Source: Lasioglossum baleicum (lineage: Eukaryota > Arthropoda > Insecta > Hymenoptera > Halictidae). Taken from it: a stretch of DNA of 64,000 nt. A model generated the notes under the pieces. That model did not search any database. It was given only the letters and a program-made list of their open reading frames with translations, and was not told where the DNA came from. Both the position numbers and the translations under genes were made by a program. This document shows, in pieces, positions 11,497 to 22,734 of the stretch (position 1 is the first letter of the stretch; each line of letters opens with the position of its first letter). Location of the stretch: assembly GCF_051020765.1 (NCBI RefSeq), contig NC_134941.1, positions 4,216,001 through 4,280,000 on the forward strand. The letters run 5' to 3'.

Positions 11497-11718
11497 ATGT
11501 CGGACTCATCTCCGACTAACACCAATGTTTCAACAAGCATCAGACATTCCTGCAACTCGAGGACAATATTCCGGGCCGAAATCAGATCAATGGGACCGGA
11601 AAAACTCAAAGGTGTTATGGAAAACGCCTTAGAAAGGACACGTTTATGCGAAGCAGAAAATGAACACCATTTACGAGACTTTATTATTTTTGCACCTGGT
11701 GTAAAAAAATTAGTGTAA
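11497..11718 (+). pseudogene. C-terminal fragment of a Tc1/mariner-like (DDE_3) transposase
   Basis: The frame ends with IRSMGPEKLKGVMENALERT, then RLCEAENEHHLRDFIIF. This matches the well-known C-terminus of insect Tc1/mariner-like transposases: a helix of the type 'I..E.L..VM.N...R...C....G.HL.DIIF'. The catalytic DD(E/D) region is absent upstream and the termini were not identified, so it is a relic. The opposite strand is also open here and has a donor-like GTAAGT at about 11471, so an unrelated minus-strand exon cannot be fully excluded. Confidence 0.5.
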
Positions 11719-11769
11719 GAATACTATTATTAGTTTAGCCTTCTCTCTGTGCACTGCTATTCTAATGTT

Positions 11770-11910
11770 AACCCATTGCCTTAAGATTTATTTTACGATT
11801 TCAGTGGTTAAAATCTTTTTTATCATTCTTAATTTCTTAAAAAAGGAGAAACTTTTATCTCTACATATTGTGTGTACGCCTATATGTTCCCCAATAGCTA
11901 TACATCAGAG
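11770..11910 (+). repeat. Diverged dispersed repeat (partner at 14298-14412)
   Basis: It shares GATTTATTTTACGATTTCAG and a following pattern (AAAAAAGGAGAAA, TATGTTCCCCAATAGCTATA) with 14298-14412. Identity is visibly below that of the recent elements. No termini were found. Confidence 0.5.
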
Positions 11911-14900
11911 TTGTGCTAATTCAATTACATTGTAATTCCTTTACACAATATACAGCCGCATAAACATGCTTGGAAATTTGGGTGAGGTTAAAAAAAAGCT
12001 GCAAAACATGTTCATGATGGACTTCTGCATTACGCACACATATACCTGCAAAAAGTATGAGGCTGGGTATAACGATTAATGAAGGAGTGTGTATCGAAAA
12101 TTATGGGTATCGTATTTCTACTTCTACTGATTGCACAAAATTTACTGAACAATTTTAAAATAATAATGAACACAAGTACTATAAAGTTGGAGGCTAGTAT
12201 ACACGAGTGGCTATTATAAACATGTTTTCAGTTACGATCGCGGCACGCAAAAATAATGTAATGTAACCCAGAGAGCAGTGCCAACGCAATAAATTGAAAC
12301 TCTTTTGCACATATTTCACACGGTGCTCGTTCCCCCCGTACATTTTGCACTCGTGTCCTGGAAAATACAATAATTCTCTACAGACTGAAATTTGTGACCC
12401 GTAGTGCATCGAAACGTTAGAGTTTTGCAAATTGCGTAGTTTTATTGTGTACGGCCGAGTGGAGTGATTTTATTCGGTGGATCGTAATACAACACGGCGT
12501 ATCGTATCAAATGATGTCGGACAAAAAACGCGCCGTAGAAAAATAAAAATATTTCGTTATTTGATCGTGCTGTTTCGCCTCTTCTTTACAACTCCAAAAA
12601 TATACTAACAACGTTGCTCGCTTTTTTTTTTAATATCCAGCATTCACATTGTATCAATTACAACAGATCGAAAGAAATGCATAAAATTTATAAACTTGAA
12701 ACTCGTATAACTCGGTAAACAGATTATTTATATTTTATTATTTTTATGCTAATTTCTAATGCTTATAATACTTTTTAGAAATTTATGATTCGTAGGTGGG
12801 ATTTAAGTCACTCTTGAAGACATAATTTAATCATTTGTTTTGCGTTAATTCTAAATTCGTTGCTGATTTGTTTTAAATCTTAATAAAACTTTTACGAAAG
12901 TCGTATATGTACTTTTAAGCTCATTGAGAATCCTACCGCCCCCATCAGAAAATGTTCAATCTGTGAATATCAGAAAAATTTGATAGAACAGGTAACGTTT
13001 CATAAAAATATTACTAGGTTGGTATAAATAGTCGTTTACTTAATATGTAAGAATTATTAGAAAATTTAAGTAGCCAAACTCCTCATTTTGTACCCAACAA
13101 TGAAATGAATATTGTATTTACTTCAATATTAATATTCTCCTTCATACATTGCCGAGTTTTATGATTACTCTTACTTCTGCCGTTAATGAAAATATTTTTC
13201 TCGTCAGATATACGAGTGCTTAATGACACACGCTCGGGGTGTGTTCGATCGAATATTTTTTCGCCGGGGGTAGCATTGACAAATGCATCATGAATAAATA
13301 AAACACGCTTCTATCGTGTCAATATTTCATATTACCATTTACTTTCCAAACGATTCGTTCGCAGTCGCCGCGCATTCAGAATATTTCCTCGACAAAGTAG
13401 CATCCGATTTATTCATCCCTCGCCGCGTAGAAGATTTAAGAACCTCGGCATGGTCGCACCCGCGTATAATACAGCGATCAGTAAACAGAACGGGAAGTCA
13501 TGCAGCCGAATTGCAACGTGTCCATTCTTTATTAACACTACAGGCCCTCCGTTTAAAAATTTCATCCCTCGGGCTCTCGATGGCCAGACGTGATTTTTCA
13601 AGAGGGTTGCGCGATACTTCTCCGGCAAGGTGGATGCGCGGAGTGGTCCAAACAAAGACGTGTGCTACATGTGAATGGAAGACGCGGCGAAAACGAAGAA
13701 AATAACAGAGAAAAAGCGAGAAGGACATCCGCACGGCAGTCGAAGAATGAGAGACAGAGACAATCGATTTGGGGTTGCGTAGGACCCGGGGATTATTCCG
13801 GAAACGTTCGGATCTTCCTGCAGCAGGTTTCTGGTTAAAATAGGACATTACGATGCTATCTGTGTTACCAACCAACGTGCGTGGAGGAAACACACGCGCA
13901 CACTCTATCGACAGGAAAACAAGGGGCTGAATACCTATGGTAGGGGTGAGATTCCGGTGAGCGTGCCGACTTTAAGGTAGCGGCGTGTATAAATATTTAT
14001 AAGGGTACCCCAAAGTTTAGGCGAGATAGTTCGTTTTACGTTAGCGTATATTTTCCTCGGCCCCTCTATACCCCTTTACTCTTGATTTGATTTTCTCTTT
14101 CTTTGGTAAACAGCACTTCTGAGGAATTTCTGCTTCTAGGTTTATACCATCTCTGCTAGTCTACTGGCTGAAAGAGGAGGTTTACGAGGACGAACTTATG
14201 GAGGATACTGAGATGCCTTCGGATCATTTTCTTTCTTACTAGCTGATGGATTCTCTGATACTAGTTTGACCCTCGTTCGTCCCTGACTTTTTCAATTTAA
14301 CCCACCTTGCACTACGATTTATTTTACGATTTCAGTTTACAATTTCCTGAATAAAAAAGAGAAAAATTATTGTATGCCTACAAGTTCTTCAATAGCTGTA
14401 TACATTAACAAAACCAAAATAGAGTTTTATTTCGGTTTAACCCTCCGACAGCGGTGGCTTAATTACTTAGAATATTTTCTTCGAATTTAGTTTCTCTGAC
14501 AATTAAATGAAATGAGCAACTGTTACATTAGCAACAAAAGAGGCACGAATGTATCTTCAAAAAATATCTCTAAAAATATGTTTAATAGTTGTAAGAATCG
14601 CCAGCTGTTTTCCGCTTTGGCCCGATTTTTCAGAAGAATTGGAAAAGGCTAACTAAGATGATGAGTTGTAACAAGAAGATAAAAGACTTCGTAATGTACC
14701 AGGTATTTATTTCAACCCTTTGTATGTACTCAAATGTTCCCCCGAGGCTCCAATAAAAATTACTACACTATATAATTAATTAATATACCATATAATTCAA
14801 AACAATTCTGACATGCCTTTGCTTTTAATATATTGAAAAAAATGGAAAAGTTCGTATTCAACGCAAATATTCCTGATCAAATGAAATGTAAGAATTCTGG

Positions 14901-15577
14901 AGTCAAGAAGTCGAGAGGTTCTGCAAAATGTTCCTTAGCAAAGTAAGTACTTCAAGTCGTCTCGAACACTCAAAGTAAAGGATGTTTTTTTTTATTGACA
15001 ATTTGTTTCATCAACTCTATTAAGTGGGATGTCAGAGAATACTCTATAGGAGATTCTGCTACCTGTAAATTTATTCAGAACAGAAATCATAGAATTCTTT
15101 CTAAATTGAAAATGTACTTTTACCAGTGACATTATGGATTACATTATTCTTCATTGACATGTCATTAAAAAGTAGTATCATTCATAAAATTCATAAAATA
15201 TGTTTTGAAGTCACTTGTGGAGCGAAGCATGTAGTAATAAATCGATATACTTGAACAAGAACAGAGTCTCGAATAGCTGAAAACAAAAATGCCAATTACC
15301 GGCAGAAAACCGTATCGATTAGTAGAGTCCTCATGCATTTGAAGGTAAAGATCACGGAGGGCTGCATTTACCCATTTCATTCTTTCATACAATTTTACTA
15401 GAACACTAAACTTGATGAATAAATAATTGTTAATTTCTTTTTCTCTTCTGTCAAGAGGAAATTTGATTTATCTACATTTAGAAAAGCACAAAATAGTGGT
15501 ATGCAGAATGTATCTTTTTCGGTTGTTGGTATTCAACTACTCATTACCGTTCATTGATATTCTAGAAAATCTTAACA
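11911..15577. other. Long stretch without gene, GC-rich island at 13350-13900
   Basis: It contains the partner of the 11.77-kb repeat (14298-14412) and a possible mariner-like end at 13014 (ACTAGGTTGGTATAAATAG). In the GC-rich island at 13350-13900, frames of 129 and 131 codons lie on opposite strands (13316-13705 plus, 13498-13893 minus). Neither resembles a known protein and each is explained by composition. Confidence 0.4.
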
Positions 15578-15579
15578 TA

Positions 15580-15860
15580 GGAATAGACCTGACATCCAAT
15601 GTATTTTGGTGTCCGTCGGTATTGGTGCGCTAGCGCCCCAGAGTGACTCCCATTGAGGCCCATTACTATTCAACGGCAACATCTCTATAGAATTAAAAAG
15701 ATGTATTATTATTATTTCGAGGGGCACAATATTTCTAGCCGGTTTAATAGCAAATTATGGATATAATTTAAAGAAAATTATTGCTATCACTGGCATTTTA
15801 AGGTGTCGGTACTACAGATTCCTGTGGACACCAAGTCTGATAAGGTGTCAGGTCTATTCC
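15580..15860. mobile_element. Short inverted-repeat element with TA duplication
   Basis: The left end GGAATAGACCTGACA follows TA at 15578-15579. The right end TGTCAGGTCTATTCC precedes TA at 15861-15862. The arms continue (TTTGGTGTCC paired with GGACACCAAG). It is 281 bp and non-coding, probably a Tc1/mariner-class MITE. Confidence 0.8.
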
Positions 15861-15984
15861 TATATCTCGACTCCCTTTCGGCTGTCTTGTGCAGCAACCT
15901 CCTCGTGGTGAGACCTAGGCAATCGGTATTATCCTCTATTTGTAAGAACTTCTAGTATCTTATGAATAAATGATACTATCGAGC

Positions 15985-16054
15985 TAATGGCTGCACTTTT
16001 AATAAATATATTGATTTTCAATAAAAATTATTTTGCAGATAGATCCGCAGTCTA
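15985..16054 (-). mobile_element. 8-bp-TSD MITE family, terminal fragment
   Basis: The minus strand reads TAGACTGCGGATCTATCTGC followed by an AAAATAATTTTTATT box. Only about 70 bp is recognisable. Confidence 0.55.
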
Positions 16055-16570
16055 CTGATTATCAATACAGCGTCTCGAACATTTGCGGCAAGTGGTACTA
16101 GCGGATTTATCCATCGAGGTATAGCTGTATAGCAGTGATCATCTGATGATCATCTGATATAATTGTCCGTACCTCCCTGTACTGCCGCATTACACTAGAC
16201 GTCAGACGGTGTGCCGAGTCTCTCCAAGTCTCTCCTATTCGTGTTATAAATGTTTAGAATTTTTATATACATAAGTTTACATGTTTTATATACATATAAG
16301 TATACATAATATATTATATTTTAATAATAATTATATAATTATAATAAGTATACATGTACAATATACAAACACTTTATGTATGAATTTACAAAGAATAAAT
16401 AAAGGCAATGTATTAAGAAGAATATCTGCGTATTATATTTATAGAACCACCAATTTTTATCCCGAACGTCCCACTTGTCGTAGAGTTATACTACTGATTA
16501 CTTGTCATTGAGTTACTGTTGGAAATAGGAAATTGCAAAAATAGCGAAACTTTGAAAAACAAAAATATTC

Positions 16571-17725
16571 GACTTGTACTACTGAAATTTCCGATACCTC
16601 CTTCGATATCATGTTCTCCAAATACAAAGTTCAATTTTCGAGATAATCGAAAAATTTTCGGCCCTCTGACTTGTCATTGAGTTGCACTACTGAATTTTCG
16701 AAAATTTTCGAGCGTCTGACTTGTCGTTGACTTGTACTACTGAAATTTCGGATACCTCCTTCGATATCATGTTCTCCTAATACAAAACTCAATTTTCGAA
16801 AATTTTCGGGCGTCTGGCTTGACGTTGACTTGTACTACTGAAATTTCGTGCCACCTCCTTCGATATCATGTTCGCCTAATACAAAGTTCAATTTTCGAGA
16901 TTTTCGAAAAATTTTCGGCCGTCTGACTTGTCATTGAGTTGCACTACTGAATTTTCGAAAATTTTCGAGCGTCTGACTTGTCGTTGACTTGTACTACTGA
17001 AATTTCGTGCCACCTCCTTCGATATCATGTTCTCCTAATACAAAGTTCAATTTTCGAGATTTTCGAAAATTTTCGCCAACTTTCGACCGTCTGACTTGTC
17101 ATTGAGTTGCACTACTGAATTTTCGAAAATTTTCGAGCGTCTGACTTGTCGTTGACTTGTACTACTGAAATTTCGTGCCACCTCCTTCGATATCATGTTC
17201 GCCTAATACAAAGTTCAATTTTCGAGATTTTCGAAAAATTTTCGGCTGTCTGACTTGTCATTGAGTTGCACTACTGAATTTTCGAAAATTTTCGAGCGTC
17301 TGACTAGTCGTTGACTTGTACTACTGAAATTTCGTGCCACCTCCTTCGATATCATGTTCTCCTAATACAAAGTTCAATTTTCGAGATTTTCGAAAATTTT
17401 CGCCAACTTTCGACCGTCTGACTTGTCATTGAGTTGCACCACTGAATTTTCGAAAATTTTCGTGCGTCTGACTTGTCGTTGACTTGTACTACTGAAATTT
17501 CGTGCCACCTCCTTCGATATCATGTTCTCCTAATACAAAGTTCAATTTTCGAGATTTTCGAAAATTTTCGCCAATTTTCGACCGTCTGACTTGTCGCTGG
17601 GTTGCACTACTGAATTTTCGAAAATTTTCGAGCCTCTGACTTGTCGTTGAGTTGTACTACTGAAATTTCGGATACCTCCTTTGATATCATGTTCCCCTAA
17701 TACAAAGTCCGATTTTCGAAAAATT
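16571..17725 (+). repeat. Minisatellite, 158-168 bp units, seven full copies plus part
   Basis: Units start at 16571, 16729, 16827, 16986, 17154, 17313, 17481 and 17649, each with GACTTGTACTACTGAAATTT or a one-base variant. Lengths are 158, 98 (deleted), 159, 168, 159, 168, 168 and partial. Each unit is itself a diverged dimer: a long half with CCTCCTTCGATATCATGTTC, and a short half starting GAGTTGCACTACTGAATTTT. The AATTTTCGAAAATTTTCG motif recurs. No open frame is maintained. Confidence 0.9.
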
Positions 17726-17727
17726 TC

Positions 17728-17870
17728 GGAGAGTATTAGGAGAACATGATATCGAAGGAGGTGGCACTAAATTCAGTAGTATAAGTCAACGACAAGTCAG
17801 ACGATCGAAAATAGGCGAAAATTGAAGTTTGTATTAGGAGAATACGATATCTAAGGAAGTGGCACGAAAT
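17728..17870 (-). repeat. Inverted minisatellite units closing the array
   Basis: TATTAGGAGAACATGATATC and GAAGGAGGTGGCAC are the reverse complement of the minisatellite long half. A second diverged inverted copy follows (17830-17870). The array can therefore fold back on itself from 17728. Confidence 0.85.
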
Positions 17871-19969
17871 AGAATTAGAATTCTATTATCGAATATTCGT
17901 GTGCTGGGTTGAGAGAAAAAGATCACTTTAATTGTTGTAACTAACATTCTTTATTTTTCACTGAACATAGCATTACAATATATTTACAGTACAATATTAA
18001 ATGTGATTATCGTGGTGAGATGAGAAGAATGGCAGGAATACTATGAAGTAGGTACGAATGCGTACGCTTGAGGTGGCTCGAGAACCAGGAACGGCACGGG
18101 GAGCTGGACGTGGAGCCGAGTCGAGGGTGTGTAGTCTTCGAAAATGTCTCTGATCGAGCAGTTAATTCTCATGCCTGATATACATATATGATCCAAGTCT
18201 GTTGTTTCTTTGGTCGCATTTCTCTAGTCGTATCGAGCGGGTTAAAGCTCAATTTATTCTTCTGTGGCATGGACTAGAACCCAGTTTACTGTTTTAGTGT
18301 ACGCCAGGGAGTTCCAACATGAAGCTCGCGAGCTACGCGTGGCTTTAAATAAAAATAAATAATTAATTAAAAATATCCGTATGTCGCAAGAATCGAACGA
18401 TACGCTATTCGTGTTTGTTAAATGGAGAGTTGGAAGGCATTTCGAATTTTCCAAATAAACTGGATAGGGAAAAGCTATAGATTAAGGGAAAGTCAGACAA
18501 CCGAAGGTTTCGTTGATTAACCGTTAGAATGCTTGCTAAATTATAGAACCGGAAAAGTAATTAAACGTTTTGAAAATGCACTTAAGCGAGCCGTACGATT
18601 TTCGAAAGGTGCTCGGGGAATGAAAAATCGTTACACTCTCTCTGTATTTTTGGGTCACCAATCTGAGTATTAAAGACTATTATAACTCTCGATAATGATG
18701 AATCCGTGGAATTACTTCCGGTGGTCGTGACAGAGAATACGGGACAAGATAATATACTTCCTATTGAATTTACATATCGCTCATGTACAAGAAAAACGTC
18801 ACAAATACAAAATACAAATTTTTACAATGTTCTTTGATAGTTCAACAAGCTGTAGCTGCAAGTACAAATATTTATTTCTAACTAAACTAAATATTCTATT
18901 TATAATATAATAGGCTTATCTAATCAGTTCTAAAGAATAGACGAAAACTGATCAATTTTGAGTCGTCACGTTTTTCTTGTTCATATGTCGGAGATACGCG
19001 TACCATACCAATAGGGATCTCAGAAGTTCCTTCGGCTCTTGTGGTATCCATCGGGCTGGGAACTCGGGCAATAAGTCGCAACACTCGGCGTAGTAATCGG
19101 CGAACACACTTTTATTTCCTAATTTATAAACTGAACTTGTTTTGTTGGAGTCTCGTCGCCGAATATGCGCGGACCCATCTGTCCCCCTCAGCGAGCAATC
19201 AGTTCATCGACCTCCGTTAATCCAGGTAGGAGGTGAGGGTTCTCTCTCGGTGGCCTAAGGGCTCTTGGGCGTAAGGGATACAAACAAAAATACCACATGT
19301 TGGAAAATTCTTCAGCATTCTTCGACATATTGTTACTTCACATGATACAAGTAACACACAACTTTACATATATTTATAAAAAAAAGTGTAATAATAAATA
19401 TATAAATTGTAGTGTGTATTTTATGACTAACTAGCTGCGGAGGTCGTGCCTAGGGCGGGTTGCGCCCGACCACTGGCGGTATACCTGAAAAGGTTATTAT
19501 AATAGCAGACAAGAAGCGCGTACGGATCAACTCCGAAACGGCCGATTATTTACAATCACCTCGCTCTGACAACTTTAGAGAGTTACCTATTGTTGCCACC
19601 TCAAATATCTTTGTTGTTTTTAAAGATACGTCTATATATATGATGAGAAGTATGAGAAACTTCTTTTAGAGTTATAAAAGACGAAAAAACTGAAATAGGT
19701 ATAAGCTTATAAGCTAATACTTTTATAGGCTGATAGTTCTAATACCATAAAAATAGTTCACCTCTTAAGCACAGTCCTCTGATAATAATGATTTGATTAT
19801 CGATTAACATTCATAAAGAATAATTACTAAAGCAATTCAATAGTTTATACCGTCATAAAAGAAAGCTGTGAAATAACAATAAAGAATGTAGGAAACAATA
19901 TTACTGCATGTACACAGACCTACCAGTATGAATAATAAAAACGTGGCAATAATACAACGGCATGGTTCG
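17871..19969. other. Stretch with possible LTR-like segment on the minus strand
   Basis: I recognise no gene. An imperfect inverted pair (ACAAGAAAAACGTCA near 18788 and TCACGTTTTTCTTG near 18966) brackets AT-rich DNA. On the minus strand of 19000-19285 a TATA-like GTTTATAAATTAGG is followed by GAAATAAAAGTG and a GC-rich tail, as in an LTR, but I could not fix TG/CA ends or a TSD. 19585-19650 is a fragment of the TATACAGGGTG-end repeat. Confidence 0.3.
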
Positions 19970-19975
19970 TACAAT

Positions 19976-21709
19976 TTTATTTCAGGGTTCGGGGAAAGCA
20001 AACAGCGCATTTAGAAAAGAAACAGTTTATTACATTCACCTACGATCTTTATACGTTTATATACGCAAGTTGCAAAGTTACATACACAACAACGTACGAT
20101 CCAGTTCGACAGCGCCAAGACATCGCTTATCGTCAGGATCGGGTGCACCGAGACCGCAAAATATTCTCCACCCTCGCGGTAAGAAAGTACATGATGCAAA
20201 TGAGGAAGAGAGAATGAAAGTCGCGACGATTTCGTGGTGGTTAAGTTAAAAACGCTTTCGTTCCTGATATGTCCAAGATTGGCGAACGTTAAAGACTTTG
20301 CCATAGGTTGATCGTGATCAAAGGAAACGATTCGTGATCGATCGCACGGACTCACTGTCCGACCGCGACGATAGAATGGTGACGTTTAAAAATGAATTTG
20401 TACTATAATTCCGTTCGCTTCTGGCTTATTGTGCTTCCGTCGATGTTACGTTACTATGGTAAAATCTTCGGCACGATTCGTCAAACGGCTGATCGAATTC
20501 TCGCTCGTAACTCACAGCATTCCTTCTTTTTCCCGAACATGGTCAGACGCAGTAGCGCGTTAAAACTAGTTGGGGCTTTGGGCAAAGTGGAATTTCGGGG
20601 CCCCTAACCGCAACTAAATAACTTTATGAGAAAAACGTAGAATTCGGATCTTGGTTTGTTTTCGGGGGCCCGGGCATTTTCCCAAGTTGCCCATAGGGTA
20701 ACGCGCCACTGATCAGACGAGTTTACGCCCCATTGAGTATTCGTGATTATACCGACCACCGAGTATATTACAGCATATCGACTACATTAGTATTCCACTT
20801 TGACTTATAGATCCGTTCGATTGGTTATGCAGTTGAGACGCGATTACGTTGATTAATTCAGGATAAATTCAACAGCGAGTTGCGAGTTACGGTGTCAGTT
20901 GATCTACTCTCCCCGAGTTTCGACGTTACACCGTGTTGACCGAGGATCTCATTAGCGATCTCAAACGAAGATGGATTAGTAGATCAACTGGGGCGACACT
21001 CTTCGAGTCCTGTCGCATTTTCTGTGTCAACATTCAAAGAAAGACCGAACTAGCTCTTACACAGGCAGGGGGATCACGGTTTTACACGTAGGAAGTATAA
21101 ATTCTTTGGTAAAATCGACCCTATGCATTAACCCATTCAAGATACGTTGCTATATAACTTAACGCTACGGCTAGTTTATGCAGGCTACCCACAAATTCCT
21201 CTGTCCTTAATGTATCGATTAACATGCCGACTCTTACAGTAACTATATGACACGTCACCCGATGTCGTCTCACGAAACATTTGAAAATCCGTTTCGCCCG
21301 ACTCTTACACATAGAGCTTATGTTCAACGTTGATAGCAATGATCTATTTACAAGTTCCTTTCAAAAATCATCGAATGAGATTGTCTTCTGATGAACCTGC
21401 ACCGCGTTCATCTTAGAAGCTACAGTTTTCTGCACAGTTGCGTTCAAATTGCAGGTAGCTGTTTGACCTGCAGTAGATACGAGTTACCAACATGGGATAA
21501 CCATTATCCGTTTAGTCTCTGCTTGTTCGATAGTCGATATAGTAAAGCTCTGTATTCCAAACTGGTAAAACAGGTTTCTATACGAATTGTTGCACAGGTG
21601 TAAATTCCTCCGACGGATCAGATGCGACACCACTGGTTCCTTTCGCGAAAAGTTACAGCGGCGTTTCTTCCTCTTCCAGTTACCTTGGAGTCGGAGGAGG
21701 TGGTGGTGG
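19976..21709 (-). other. Possible 3' untranslated region of the stargazin-like gene
   Basis: This is inference only. The stretch lies directly downstream of the stop codon at 21712-21710. It is richer in GC than the flanks. AATAAA signals occur on the minus strand at 20031-20026 and 19981-19976. A 12-bp inverted pair (AGTTGATCTACT 20897-20908 and its complement 20978-20989) lies inside. A sequence near 20570-20712 (reverse strand CAGTGGCGCGTTACCC) resembles a hAT end, so the stretch may not all be transcribed. Transcript ends cannot be determined here. Confidence 0.3.
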
Positions 21710-22473
21710 TCATACGGCGCTACCCGTGTAAAATCCTGACTTGCCTGCTAGACCAGGTCCGCGTTTCCTCTTTTCGCATTCCATCGTGCTAAAAGTATTT
21801 TGAGCGATTTGCGACTTCCGCTTCGGGTTCTGCAGCGTCATGCTTCTCTGACTCGAGTTCGAGCTCGAGCTTGTCCCCGGCTCCGATACCCTCAGGATGC
21901 CGGAGTGTATCGTGCCGAAGTTTTGGTAGATGTACTGAGACTGGATCGCCGAGACGGATGTGTTTTGATTCTTCAAGGTGATAGGCACTGTCTGGCCTGC
22001 CAAACTGTTGTAGCCGAGTGGAGTGTCCAGCAACGACTCGTTTCTCTCACCGTACCCGCTGAGTCTAGAGTCGAGGAGACCTTCCTTTTCGGTGAAAGCA
22101 CTTAACCTCGAGTCCACCACGTTCTGCTCTGTAGTTCTTGGTGCGAACTCGGTGTATCGTGGCTCCTGGCCAACGGTGTGTTCCTTGCTTTCCGTGAACG
22201 CGATCATGTTCTGCCGGGAGTCCGAGAGGATTCTCGAGTCTATCAACCCTTCCTTGTCAACGAAGCCACTTAACCGTGAGTCGATCACACTGGCTTCAGA
22301 CTTGCCGCTGAATGTGTACCCTGGGTCCGCGTTCTTCGTGTCCGGATACGCGGGTAACACGTGCGATAGGTCTGCTTTGTCGACGTAGCTGATGGCTTGA
22401 GGATTCGAGGCACAGATATCGGGCGCGGATTTGCACAACAGGGATGTGCCTTCTTCGGCTACCCTCTGGGGCG
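21710..22473 (-). CDS. stg1: Stargazin-like calcium channel gamma / TARP, terminal exon (cytoplasmic tail)
   Basis: This is the last coding exon, read on the minus strand: 253 codons plus TGA at 21712-21710. The acceptor is ...TTTCAG at 22479-22474. It enters in the phase left by the exon at 22685-22553 (one base carried over). The tail is hydrophilic. A motif of the form DSRLSxF..KEGLLDSR is repeated: VIDSRLSGFVDKEGLIDSR, then VVDSRLSAFTEKEGLLDSR. A Ser/Asn-rich stretch (GTSSSSNSSQRS), a basic patch (NPKRKSQ) and CEKRKRGPG follow. The protein ends GFYTGSAV, whose S-A-V is a class I PDZ ligand. Vertebrate TARPs also end in a class I PDZ ligand that anchors them to synaptic scaffold proteins. 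The repeated DSR motif is not one I know from the family. Confidence 0.8.
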
Positions 22474-22552
22474 CTGAAACATGATTTATTGTTAATCGTC
22501 TGGCGCAGATTCAACTGGCCGTGCAAATAGAAGTGTAGAATGTATAAGTTAC
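22474..22552 (-). other. stg1: Short intron (79 bp) of the stargazin-like gene
   Basis: The donor GTAACT (22552 downwards) and acceptor TTTCAG (to 22474) join codons ...CCC ACA AAA A | CG CCC CAG... in frame. The unspliced reading hits a stop. This is a typical short insect intron. Confidence 0.75.
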
Positions 22553-22685
22553 TTTTTGTGGGCTGTCCGAAACCTCTAGTCTGCGGTGGACCCGGTGACT
22601 TCTGATGCGCCCTCACGAGGTACTCAGAACTCAAGCCTCTCTGCTCTCTTAGCTTCCTTTCTGCCCCTGGCACCATTACTCTCAC
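22553..22685 (-). CDS. stg1: Stargazin-like gene, internal exon (post-TM4 segment)
   Basis: The 133-bp exon on the minus strand encodes VRVMVPGAERKLREQRGLSS, then EYLVRAHQKSPGPPQTRGFGQPTK. It follows the exon at 24362-24121 in phase 0 (...STVEEM | VRVMVPG...). The acceptor is TTTATCCAG and the donor AAAAA|GTAACT. The basic, arginine-rich segment lies just inside the membrane after TM4, where TARPs carry phosphorylatable basic sequence. It may bind the inner leaflet, which is inference. Confidence 0.8.
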
Positions 22686-22734
22686 CTGGATAAAGATATA
22701 ATAGACAGTAAACTTCAATTCTTGCAATTAGATA

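Noticed and set aside
13316..13893. Opposing frames of 129 and 131 codons
   Set aside because: Both strands are open over the same GC-rich DNA and neither resembles a protein family.
16571..17725. CRISPR-like regular repeats
   Set aside because: Units are 158-168 bp, contiguous without unique spacers, and the genome is animal. It is a minisatellite.
19000..19285. Second solo LTR on the minus strand
   Set aside because: TATA-like and AATAAA signals are present, but I could not place TG/CA ends or a duplication, so it is only mentioned in the description of the stretch.
22296..22727. 143-codon minus-strand frame over the stargazin region
   Set aside because: It reads a real exon (22685-22553), then runs through the 79-bp intron into the wrong frame of the last exon. 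The spliced model is used instead.
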